Source: Stenopsyche tienmushanensis
Taxonomy: Eukaryota; Arthropoda; Insecta; Trichoptera; Stenopsychidae
Length of the DNA: 64,000 bases
Direction of reading: 5' to 3'
NCBI GenBank assembly: GCA_008973525.1
Contig: WACJ01000307.1
Location: forward strand, 327,591-391,590
The translations under genes and the position numbers were made by a program. Below the pieces are notes generated by a model, which saw only the letters and a program-made list of their open reading frames with translations, searched no databases and was not told where the DNA came from. Every line of letters starts with the position of its first letter. Position 1 is the stretch's first letter. Positions 53,379 through 63,720 of the stretch are shown here, piece by piece.

Positions 53379-54009
53379 TACATTATAGAAAGTGAAACCT
53401 AAAAAGCAAATACTTTAGGGAGAATTTCAACCCGGTAGTTGGTATTAACTCAATAACAGCAACAGCAACAATAGTAACAGCAACAAATGCTGTCGGACCG
53501 ACAACCACCATTGTCACTGTTTCAACTAAAGTACTTAGCGGAGGAAAACTGAATTTAAAAATAACATTTTGAACAAAATTTCAAATAACGTTGATTGTTT
53601 TTGCACTTACAGTGAACCGTTGGATAGCATACTTGCCACAGTATGTAGTTAAATTCTATTCTGTAAGCTCGTGCATTTTTGTAGCAACACAAAAGCATCG
53701 GTAAGAATATTACAATAGAGATGTGTATTAAAATCAGAATAAAAATAATATAAAATAACTTAAATTTACAGATATCATCTTTTGTGTGGATTGAGTGCTG
53801 GAAGTCTTTACAAAAAAAAATATATAATAATGGCATGCCCTCCGCCTCCTACTTTAACTGTCTTCGACTTTATACATCACCAGTTCCAATAAGGAAACCT
53901 AGCAAAACCAATTCAGGTAACAAATGTTTACTACTATTGTATTACTACAAATGTTCTATTTGTCAGGTACGATTTAAGTATGAAGAAGTAATTTGTGGGC
54001 AGCTATTTT

Positions 54010-54408
54010 CCAATTTTATGTAGCAAGCCTGGATGCCACATGTTGTCAAAAGTCTGAGTTATGTCCAGGAATGCTGCTGAGCAATATTTTCTATCTACCG
54101 AGTCCTTGTGGAATCTATTAAAGATCCTGTGTATTTGTTCCATAGTCGCATGTTGTTTACTGAATCCAAAATGGTGATTAGGTATTAGGTTGTTTTTCTC
54201 AATTATTGGCTAAGTCTCTTCAGTAGTAGTTTTTCAAAAATTTTGAAAATTATTGGGAGTATGCTGATGGGAGTCTGTATGATTTGGCGTCGTGTATATC
54301 CTTGCCGGGTTTTTGGGGATTAGAATTTTTTTTGGCCACTTTCCATTGTGGGGGAAAATTTTTTTTTTTTTTAGCCATTTTTAGTACTGCATTAAATATT
54401 TATACAAG
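54010..54408 (-). mobile_element. Jockey-like LINE reverse transcriptase fragment (3' part)
   Basis: On the minus strand the translation, with frameshifts, shows FNAVLK, then PPQWKVA, FQN, NHHFGFSKQHAT, QIHRI and AAFLDITQTFDNMWH. These are reverse-transcriptase motifs of Jockey-clade LINEs. Stops are present. The fragment is the downstream continuation of 55307-55900, interrupted by a DNA transposon. Confidence 0.75.
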
Positions 54409-54551
54409 TTTTTCACTTCAAGTTGGATGTTTTCAATATCAAATTGGACGCTTTACAAATCATATTGGATGCTTTGCAAATCAAACTGGACGTTTTATAT
54501 ATCATTTTATAAAAAAAGTTAGAGTTTTAAAAAATATATTCATATAAGTAC

Positions 54552-54755
54552 TTGTTAAGTGCAGTCAGGTCATACACTATTTTTTTACCACCATATTCAC
54601 CAATAAAGAATCAAATCGAAGAGGTATTTTCGAAAGAGAAATTTTCTGCTAGGAATTTGTTAGTGGATCTAACAAACATTCTAAATTTGGAAGATGTAAT
54701 AAATGAGTATTGCAACCCTAACTTCTACAAATTGCTACATACAAATATTCCATAA
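54552..54755 (+). pseudogene. DDE transposase C-terminal remnant
   Basis: A 67-codon frame with IFLPPYSPIKNQIEEVFSKE, matching the PPYSPxLNPIEExF motif next to the last catalytic acidic residue of IS630/Tc1/pogo-type transposases. Everything upstream is missing. It lies inside the iteron-ended transposon. Confidence 0.75.
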
Positions 54756-54907
54756 ATATGTATATGCGCTCACGCACTTCTTGAGTGTGATGAATGCTCG
54801 TATTGTCCAAAATTAACCCATATCCCGCATTAAAAAAAAATTATGCTAGTTTTTCAAATAAGAATAAAAGATCTGGGAAGATATTCACCCTGACGGTATA
54901 TGTAGTA

Positions 54908-55181
54908 CACCCATCCCTCGCTTAACACGGAAGATAGATTCTGCCAGATCGCCGTGTTAAGTGAAATCGGGTTAAGCGAGACTAAATGTCTGATGTACTG
55001 TCTATATATTCTAGATACTATTTGTTGTTTGAAATGCGCAGTTCTATTCCTGGTATACCCTTACTGTTATTCTTAGAATTTCGCACAGCTGTGTGCACAT
55101 CTACGAAACGTCGAAACATATATTTTTTCACCAAAACTAAAACCGTGTTAAACGAGTATTGTGTTAAGCGAGGGATGGGTG
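54908..55181. mobile_element. TA-flanked MITE, Tigger/pogo-like ends
   Basis: CACCCATCCCTCGCTTAACA at the left and its reverse complement at the right, both bordered by TA. About 274 bp with no transposase. Nested within the 54409-55306 transposon, so it is the youngest layer here. Confidence 0.8.
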
Positions 55182-55306
55182 TACTTGTATGAATATATTT
55201 TTTTATATTCTAATTTTTTTTTTATAAAATACTATAAAGCGTCCAATTTGTTTTGTAAAACATCCTATTTGATATTGAAAACATCCAATTTGAAGTGAAA
55301 ACCCTG

Positions 55307-55900
55307 TACCAAGAATTTAAATCCTTTGTTAGGAAGTTTCTTTACCTTTCTTTCCGTAATGAGATAGCAGTCAGACGATTTTTTTTATATATCAACCTTT
55401 ATGAAGGGTGATCTCTGACTTCTCGCCTTGTGGATTTTTAAATGCATATGGTTGAATTTTTTGGGCTGGTGAATTCCATCTTCGCTTTCTGAAGTATTTA
55501 TGTTATTGTGTGGAATTAATACTTTTGTCAAGTGGCAAGCAAATATTTTCGCCTTTGCTGTTTCTAGTCCATTCTCCGTTTTTCTTTTTGATAGGCGGTG
55601 ATGTTACTTGGGGTCGTTTTAATTATAAGAGGTGGTTTTATTGACTTTCCAGTTTGTTTTTCATCAGTTTTCTAAAGACGAGAACCTGTTGTATGTTGGT
55701 GCACCAGTCAGTATTTTTCTGTTTGTGTTTGCTTGTTTCTCTGAAAGACTTTGGGCTGAGCCTAGCTCGTTGTCTCATTTTTTGAATTTTCCATGACTGA
55801 TTGTTGTTATCGTCTTCTATGGCACCATTCTCATATTGGTTTTTTGTTGGTTCAGGTTGGTCCATGTATTGGATGTCGATTGATGACTTGTCCGACGAGT
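55307..55900 (-). mobile_element. Jockey-like LINE fragment (5' part of ORF2 region)
   Basis: Minus-strand translation includes KKNGEWTRNSKGE, SPAQKIQPYAFKNPQGEKSE and KKLPNKGFKFLV, matching the linker between endonuclease and reverse transcriptase in Jockey elements. A 75-codon lysine-rich frame at 55638-55865 lies upstream. Several frameshifts and stops. Confidence 0.65.
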
Positions 55901-56334
55901 TGGTTTTTGATTTAGACTTTATTATAATAAATGTTTAGCACTACTAATAGTTGATATGTATCTAGTGATGAGTTTTAATGAGTGTCTATTTTCACTATCT
56001 TTGCACAAAATTATTACATAATTCACTAGATGATGGTGAGTATGTTTAAGTTTATATTTTTGTATGTTTATATTAGTTTATTATTATGTTTTTTGAACAT
56101 TAAGCACGAATTCTACACTGTAAACTTGTACAGTGGTTAATTGAAATAACATGTAGCGTTTGTTATTTTTAAAATCTCGCAGTGACTCCAACCATGACGT
56201 ATAATGTCAATTAGCGACCGCTCGACGAAGAAAAACTAAAACAATTTAATCAAATTTTGATATTCAAATTTACCATATATTCGGTTATTTTATTTCGAAG
56301 ATCTCTCTATGAAAGTCTTTCACTAACTCGCGTA

Positions 56335-56572
56335 TTAACCACTTCATGCTTTAGAACGAACGGTGCTCGCGCGCAGCGCACGTGCCGTATCGCACCAACC
56401 CGAGCGCTGCTCGCTTGTTTCGCATTACATACGATAAACATAAAGTGACGTTCGCCAGTTTTTTTTGAACTGAGAAATTTTAAAAATATGTATGCTTATT
56501 AAATAAAGAATAAAATAACCTGATGTTTTTAATTACATTTTTGTCAAAAAAACCCGAGCATGAAGCGGTTAA
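56335..56572. mobile_element. TTAA-flanked MITE (238 bp)
   Basis: TTAACCACTTCATGCT at the left and, on the minus strand, TTAACCGCTTCATGCT at the right. A GC-rich internal patch (CTCGCGCGCAGCGCACG) lies near 56369. Confidence 0.8.
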
Positions 56573-56825
56573 AAGCGCAATATAGGTTTTTTATTCTGAC
56601 AATAGTTTCAACAAAATTGAATGGTATTTTATACATATATTTACAATACACAAACCCACAAAGGTTATCAGTAATATTTTTTTAATGATATTTTTCAAAA
56701 CTTCTTTTTTCCACTCAGCATTGTTTTTGAGTGAACTTTTGTTTTCCCCTTTTTTTTGCCATTTTTAATAAAAAAATAACATTAAATGGTAGTAATTTGA
56801 GTCCTCTAAATCAGTGGCTCTCAAC

Positions 56826-57062
56826 ATTTTTGAAATCATGGTGCATTCTTGATCATTGGAAAAAGTGGCGGTGCAGACATAATTTTTATTATATGTTTTC
56901 TTTTTAAGTTAAATAATATAAACAATGATTAATATTTAAAATAAATTTAGTTAATTTTTCTGCGCTATATATAAATATATATTTATACGCATTTTATTAA
57001 AAATATTTGTTTTAATATTTTAAGGCGCTCTCTTTAGGTGGCAAATATAGGGGGGGGGGGAT
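56826..57062. mobile_element. hAT-like element end (CAGTGGCTCTCAAC)
   Basis: CAGTGGCTCTCAACATTTTT followed by GTGGCGGTGCAGAC is typical of hAT termini of the CAGTGGTTCTCAACC type. The right end was not found; an 11-base G run at about 57050 marks a possible limit. Confidence 0.5.
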
Positions 57063-57241
57063 GCATTTTTCTCCCTGCTCCCTGCTTCAAAAATCAATTA
57101 ATGTGGTATCTGAGCTTGTTGACTTTTGCACACATCAGAAATATTTTCAGTGCCTTCGTGTAAAAGAGTTGGATATTCATCTTCTCTATGGTCATTTCGG
57201 AAAATTTAATTTTTACGATCTATTTTTACTATTGAGTACGA

Positions 57242-57320
57242 TCAATCGACAATGAGACTAATTCTTCTTAGGCGTATGAAAATTCATAATACGATGTATC
57301 AATCGTTGCAAATGGATTTC
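57242..57320 (+). repeat. Dispersed repeat shared with 61705-61765
   Basis: GACAATGAGACTA, TTCTT, CGTATGAAA and GATGTATCAATCGT occur in the same order in both places, in the same orientation. Family unknown. Confidence 0.5.
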
Positions 57321-57632
57321 GTATCCAGTTCTTCCAATAAAGTTAAATGCCCTATTATTGCGGAAATAATTCCCTCTGGAATGTTTTCGTTAAGTGAAGG
57401 AAACATCTATTTTTTTTTTCTATTCGATTTTTCCAGTTATTTTTTTTTTTTTTTTTTTCCGAAATCCTGTAATTTTGTCAATTGTTTTTTTCCTTGAATG
57501 CTTGTGTTAACTTTATTTAAGCAATTGAAAATATCTGCATTGTATTGCAGTTTAACCACTAGGTTACATCTTCATCGCATTCAGTACATAGAAATTTGCA
57601 AACTATTTTATTTAATAACAAATTTATTGTTA

Positions 57633-57691
57633 CTGAATATTGGATATTGAAAAGGCCTATAGTTTAGTAGTGGACTCTAATTATGATGATG
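57633..57691 (+). mobile_element. RTE-like non-LTR 3' end, copy 3 (59 bp)
   Basis: Keeps only GGATATTGAAAAGGCCTATA, GTAGTGGACT and an ATGATGATG tail. Flanked by AATTTATTGTTA at 57621-57632 and 57692-57703. Confidence 0.75.
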
Positions 57692-57759
57692 AATTTATTG
57701 TTATTAAATAAAATAATTATTCAACTGTTTCTTTCTCAATTTTTTAACGTGCTGTAACT

Positions 57760-58010
57760 TGCGTTTGATATGCTATTTTGCCGATCCCCACATTTTCACG
57801 ATATTCTGTGTCGTGTGAGCACCAGAGTTGGGACCGATGAAATTATATTTATGGTTCACTTTGAAATGCAGTTGCAATACTTTTGTCTTGTATCTGCACG
57901 AACTGTCCAAGCATACTGGGCTAAATATTTTCTAAAATTGCTGCCATCAATGTCTTTGCACTTCGATCAGGCACTTTGACCAAAAAGCATTTGTGCAAAT
58001 CCGCAAACCA
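57760..58010 (+). repeat. Dispersed repeat copy 2 (paired with 15184-15510)
   Basis: Diverged direct copy of the minus strand of 15184-15510. A further shared block, TTTGCC followed by CCCCTTTAACAGGATAGTAC at about 58203, matches about 16117, suggesting a larger shared element. Confidence 0.55.
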
Positions 58011-58847
58011 TAGTAGGTCTTCATTTCGTGGCCTTTTTGACAATATATCTTCAGAATGACGCCACGATCTTTAACTAATACTATTGCTTCTTTTTTAGTA
58101 TGTGGTAAATTGAAAACCCGTTTATTTTGACAGTGAAAACAAACAAATGAAATTTAAAAAATAAAAAACGAATGAATAATTATTTTATTTAATAACAATA
58201 TGTTTGCCCCCCTTTAACAGGATAGTACCGAAATTTGTGCCTTTGCTTTCGCAATGTATCCTATATCAGGTTCTATCGTGTTACTGTAATTTACTAAAGG
58301 TCTTTTCAAAAATTTGTTTCATAATATTTTCAAAGTTGACACATCTAAAGAAAGTATCTGGGTCTCTGTCTGTTGCATTTGCACACATAATTATAGTGAT
58401 ACGTTCTTAACTAGTTTTGTACCCAGGTGAATTATTTTAACGTCTTGATGCTAAAGGTTTGTGGGGTAGTTTTTTCCGATTTAAGCTGGTCTTGTCAGAA
58501 TAGTATATAAATTCGTTGAATCCTTCCTTTTCCACAAATAGCTTCGATGTGTCGATGAATGTGTTCGCTGAAGGTTTGTCAACAGAATTTTTTCCCATGA
58601 ATTTCAAGTTCTCTGATACCATGTCATCCTTAAAATTTTTCAAGCCAGCCCGAACTTTGAAAGTGGAATCTTCCGTTTTATTTTGTGTTGAAAATTATTA
58701 CTTTTTCACACAATGATGAACCAAGTGTATTGGCTGTTCAGTTGATCGGTATTTGTATCACATTAAAATACACTCTTCAACTTCTGTGTTTCCTCATTTC
58801 CGATTTTTTCATAACTTCTCTCTGAGCTTCACCTCTACTGATATTAA

Positions 58848-58905
58848 GGGGGAAACCAGTTTAGGAGGCAGATTTTGTGTTTTTCGTAATTTTTTTTAAC
58901 AGGGA
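58848..58905 (+). repeat. Copy of the repeat terminus found at 1-57
   Basis: GGGGGAAACCAGTTTAGGAG then GCAGATTTTGTGTTTTTCGT matches the minus strand of 1-57. Confidence 0.55.
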
Positions 58906-60214
58906 ACGAATAATTAGAATTAGTTTAAACTTTAAGAATATCTTATTAATACTTTGAGGTACATCTGAATTTTTTAAAAATTCATTTCCGCCGAAAATAT
59001 CCGAGTTACAAGCTTCTGTAAATAAAAGGTCGCCATTAAGGCTTGTTCAGATGAGGACATAAACACCTCAGGCAACAAAACGACAGACGCGGTAGTAGTG
59101 ACCGCACGTTAATTCGGTACTATTTTTTGACCTCGTAATCTGAGGGCTGCCAACTCTCACGCGCCGTGACAAAGAACGTTTTAAAATGAATCTACAGGCA
59201 GGGCCTTTTCAGAAAAAATGCGACCAAAGAGTATTTAGTATTTTACATACTACGTAAAAGTGAACCTACGTATTTCAAGTCTTACGATTAGTATTGACTT
59301 ACGATTACTTGTCGGAACTCAGGTTTAATACGCAAAATAAATTTAATTTCTATTGAAAATTCGACTAATGTGAAATATGCATTTTTATTTTGGAAAAAGA
59401 TGAGAGTTTAATGTTACACCGACGATAAGTATCATATGATATTTTTGAAAATGTAAACATGCTCAATACGTCTCTTCAAGGAAAAAGGTGATATTCTAAC
59501 AATGGCTGAGCAAGTAACCGTGTTTCGTATTAAAATCGTAATGCGGAGGGAGAATTTAGAAATGTTTCCATCGTTGTGTGAATTTTGATTCCGAAAATGA
59601 AATAAACGCGAAACAAACTAAAAATCTTACATCGATACGTTTCAAAAACTTCGAGACAAGCTTTGTAACCAATTTATAGATCTTTTTAGTATTAAAACAG
59701 AGTTTCAATGGATCATGAACCCATTGACTGAACATCATCTTTCGATTGTTACTAAGCTTTAAAAGAGATGGATTATTTCGATACTACTAAGCAAATACAA
59801 TCACATCGCCCAAATTAAATTCTAATAAATATATAACTTGATTTTTCACTACACACATATATTATATTGTAGGGGTACAACTTACAATTATTGTCGTCTT
59901 AGGAGTACGCGATCAAAATACTTTGGAGACTGCTGCCTTAAAGATTCTTCATCTTTATTGTGAGGCTACAACAGTAGACACAGGTAGCCCTCGGTTCACG
60001 CCGGCTCAATATACGCCGATCTATAATAACGCCGCTACGCAATTCGCCGTCAAATTCTTCGATTCTCGACTTCGATGCTTTACTGATTTTCGTTTCAGTA
60101 TGGACGTATTTACGTTATGCATTCGTTAAAACATTGACTGCTATTGAATATATTTATTTTTCGTGTTTAATATTGTTGGGTATGTATACAATTACATTCA
60201 ATTGAATTAATATT

Positions 60215-60974
60215 ACGCCTATTCGATTTGCGCGGGGTTTTGTAGATATTTTGTAGTTTGTTTGATTTGATTTTTGGACGAATATATGAATCCTTGTCTA
60301 TGAATGGCCCCAATTCTCAGAATTCTTATAACAATAAATGCTGTGTAATGTGCAATATACTTTCGAGGCATTTCGTTCAAATTTGTCCACAGCTTGGAAG
60401 TCGCTTGATATGACAAACACGCGGCATCGTATAAAATTATTTCTAAAGACTTTAACAATATTCTATTTGTGAAATGAATAAAACAATATCTATTATGCTG
60501 CTTCTTCAGACAAAAACATAAATCATTTATTACAAGCATTTATTAATGCACCAATTATTTAAAATACTTATGCACTATACTATACTAAATTAGCATTAAT
60601 AGCAATATAAAATCGCTAGAAATGTGCGGGATTTCTTACTATCGCTCGCCCATACGCAGCGGAGTATTAATATTACGCCGATGTAGTGTCCCAGCTGCCA
60701 GAACGATTGCTGACCCTACTCGTCATTTTGTTATGATTTTTCAGCCAATGGGAGACGTCCATTTGAGAAGCCCATACGGATTCAAAAGGTAATACGAACA
60801 CTCGCTTGGCATCAAATGTGGCATTTTAAAGCCTGAAAAAAGTTGGCTGGCCTCCTACTTTGGGATTAGTCACAAAACATGTTTGATTTAAAAAAAAAAA
60901 TGTGTAAATTTATTCTTATCGCGTAAAAGTGAAACCACGTAAAATGGGTACCGCGCAAATCAAGGGATGAGTGT
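60215..60974. mobile_element. Tigger/pogo-like terminal repeats, probable decayed element
   Basis: The left end CGCCTATTCGATTTGCGCGG and the right end (minus strand CACTCATCCCTTGATTTGCG) are inverted copies, each next to TA. The right end then continues GCGGTACCCATTTTACG as in 50772-51324. Another related end lies at 59977 (CACAGGTAGCCCTCGGTTCA). Confidence 0.55.
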
Positions 60975-62056
60975 ATATCTCTTTCCGAGATTAAGAGTCT
61001 CCTGTCGGCTTGTGGACGCGGAATAACTGCCAGCGCCATGGTGATGCTCTTTGTGAGCATCCTCCGTCCAGTGCTATGTTGGGCTAAGCATTGCCGTCGC
61101 TTCATGGTAGATTGTTTGCACTTTCAGATGTTTTTTTTTGCTTGGTGACTGGTGCCTTAATTTTCGATAAAATTGGTAGTCATGTTATGGGTATGCTAGT
61201 GCCGTCGTCTCGTCCGTTGAATGTGGAGTTTCTTTGTTTTTCGATTTCCATCGCTTCTTTCGCAATTTGGATGCCGAAATATTCGACAATTACTATGGTT
61301 TTATTTTGTACCTTCAAAATTGATATGATGATTGATCTTCATAACATTTGCAAGTAAGTACTGGAGATTTGTAATCCAATTGCAAGAATGCGTTCTGATG
61401 CTCTGTCACCCTTGGATGATATATCTATTGGTTTGTTCATTTTACGATATGATGCAGGCTGAGCATTAAATAAATAAAGCAAATATCAAAAATGTTTGGT
61501 CGAATATTTGATATACAATAGTTCTTCGTCTAAATTCCTAAGTTTTTCTTGTTTTTCGTATTAGTTTAGTTTTCATATTAGTTATTGTTGAGAAACCAAG
61601 GTCACACAAATATGATGTTGAAAACTGTAACAAAATTTTCATTGGCTTCATGTGAAGAGCTGGATGTTCTTAGAAAAAAAATAAATAAATCCAAAAGTAA
61701 TTTCGGTTGACAATGAGACTACTTCTTCGTATGAAATTTCAATAAGATGTATCAATCGTAGCAAATTCGATGAGTTGAGGGTGATGGTTGGTTGTAATGC
61801 TTAATACATCTAGTGTCGTGCCATTTTGAATTATGTATATATATACATAGAAAAACAGATTTCCGTCATTCTTTCTGCTTCGTCAGTTTGCGACCGTGTG
61901 CGGACTAAATCCCCAGCAATTACCCATCGATCCCTAAAATAAAGATTAACGTACGCCATTAACATTTAAGGTGCAGAATCTGATCCGAATTCGACGCAGA
62001 TACACGAATGCGATTATCACTCCATTCGTTTTCCACACGAAAGCTCGCTCGCTCGC

Positions 62057-62326
62057 ATGTTGACAAAGGCGGGAAAAGGAGAAAGGAAAGGTGATTTCCC
62101 GTTCGAACCGAGCCGGTCTCAAGCTGGAATATCAGGGGCCGCTGAAGTTTTTGAATTGGTCGGCAACGCCCTTCGCGACAACAAGACCAGAATCATTACT
62201 AGGCAGCTCGTGATCAGAAACGATGAGGAGGAGCTTAGCAAGTTCCTCTCCAGTGTGATCACACAAGAAGGTGCGTTTCCAAACATCCAGGACATTCTGC
62301 TGCCGAAGAAGATCGAGAATAAATAA
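62057..62326 (+). pseudogene. Degenerate or shortened histone H2A
   Basis: An 89-codon intact frame. The N-terminus (KAGKGERKG) resembles the H2A tail. The stretch from the first histone-fold helix to the second is lost, joining QAGIS to [20 protein letters not shown]. The rest tracks H2[33 protein letters not shown]. Conserved IPRHLQLAIRN is altered to ITRQLVIRN with a missing residue. A 3' histone stem-loop follows 120 bp downstream. Half the fold is gone, so nucleosome assembly is unlikely, but the frame and stop are preserved. Either a recent pseudogene or a divergent short variant. Confidence 0.75.
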
Positions 62327-62446
62327 ATAAAAATAAAGCATAAGTGGACGACCGTCCGTTTCGGGATTGGAAACGCGTGGTCCTCGACCAAAGACAGACG
62401 ATAGCGTCGGTGACGATTTAAAACATTAAATATTTAAAAAAAAAAA

Positions 62447-62462
62447 GGTCCTTTTCAGGGCC
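62447..62462 (+). promoter_or_regulatory. Histone mRNA 3' stem-loop
   Basis: GGTCCTTTTCAGGGCC is the canonical replication-dependent histone 3' processing hairpin (6-bp stem, one G-U pair, 4-base loop). It lies on the same strand as, and downstream of, the H2A-like frame. Confidence 0.9.
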
Positions 62463-63540
62463 AACTTAATATTTCAAATCGGTTATACAAAGCCTATGCG
62501 CATGATGTTAACGAAACGATGTGCACGTATCGACGCATGTTGTTTCGTTTATTATTTTATTATGTATACATTTAATTCTCGTTTTTATATGATACATACG
62601 CTCAGCAAAATCTGTATAAAAATAAAAAAGAAATTCAATAAAAAATATACAATAAAATTTATATTAACAAGCTAAACTTAAAATATTCTCTCGGGAAAGC
62701 CCTGGAAAATTCCATGAAATTATCTTAAAGACGAAAACCTCCTAAGAAAGCGTAAGAAGAAATCCTCCGAAAATTTTCAATGTCATTACGGGAAAAACTC
62801 TGAATTTTTCGGAAAATCAATGGGTGCAACCCCAGTAGAAAGCCCCGGAAATTCTGATCTCGGGAAGTACCTGGTTGCAGGGTTTGCTTATAGGGGTTGG
62901 TTCATTATTAGAAGCATTACTACACAATAAAAATATCGGGTCGGTGGGTTACGTGAGCGAGAAACGACGATGATCGTATGCGATATGAATATCATCATCG
63001 TCGTCGACGTTGGTATTATTCTAATATTGATCTATGCGTCCGAATCGAATGCGGGCCGTCGAACGGATGGACTGAACAGTCGCGACTGAACAATCGCGAG
63101 CGACTGGTCTCCGCCCGATTCATCGATTCTATATATGCCTTATTCCCCACCTCGTCCTCTGTCCTCTTGTACCGCCCTTTTTGTTTATTACTAAGTCCGG
63201 GCTACACCGTCACGAGCTAAACAAGATTGGCTAAAGTTCCGTAGAGATCCGCCCGTGCCGCGCCTCTTACACGCGTGTGGCTCAATCGTAACATCAACAA
63301 TCACCGTGATTCGTTCGACGCTATACTGTGATTGGGAATACCACGATGCAAAATACTCCCATGTCGTCATTCGATGGATTGGCCTACAGTTCTCAAAGTT
63401 TTCAAACCGGGATGGGATATTTTAATTTATTTTACGTGAAAAGAGTTGATAATTAGGATTTTACTTGTATTATTTACTGTCAGAATCCCTAAGATAATTT
63501 CATGCATAGGCTTTGTATAACCGACTTGAAATATTAAGTT

Positions 63541-63556
63541 GGTCCTGAAAAGGACC
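63541..63556 (-). promoter_or_regulatory. Second histone 3' stem-loop, opposite strand
   Basis: On the minus strand GGTCCTTTTCAGGACC forms a perfect 6-bp stem with the canonical loop. It follows the minus-strand H2A remnant. Confidence 0.9.
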
Positions 63557-63656
63557 TTTTTATAAAATATTCAATAATATAAATCGGCACCAACACTATC
63601 GTCTGTCTTCGGTCGACGACAATGCGATTTTAATTCTGAAGCGGACGGTCCTTCAC

Positions 63657-63706
63657 TTATGCTTTCTTTTTATTCGGCAGCAGAATGTCCTAGATTTTAG
63701 GAAAGC
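63657..63706 (-). pseudogene. Second H2A remnant (C-terminal end only)
   Basis: Minus-strand bases match the last codons of the 62057-62326 H2A, then share its 3' UTR, stem-loop and the flank past it (CAACTTAATATTTCAA, CGGTTATACAAAGCCTATGC). The Gln codon of PNIQ is a stop (TAG), and sequence upstream of about 63706 no longer matches. Confidence 0.75.
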
Positions 63707-63720
63707 ACTCGGATTTCCAC

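Larger units (their letters stand above)
54409..55306 (+). mobile_element. DNA transposon with CCAATTTG-type long inverted ends, inserted in the LINE
   Basis: The left arm (TTTTTCACTTCAAGTTGGAT, TTTTCAATATCAAATTGGAC, GCTTTACAAATCATATTGGA) is the inverted copy of the right arm at about 55235-55306. It sits inside LINE sequence whose reading resumes on both sides. Flanking TACAAG/TACCAAG may be the target duplication. It contains the transposase relic at 54552-54755. Confidence 0.7.
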
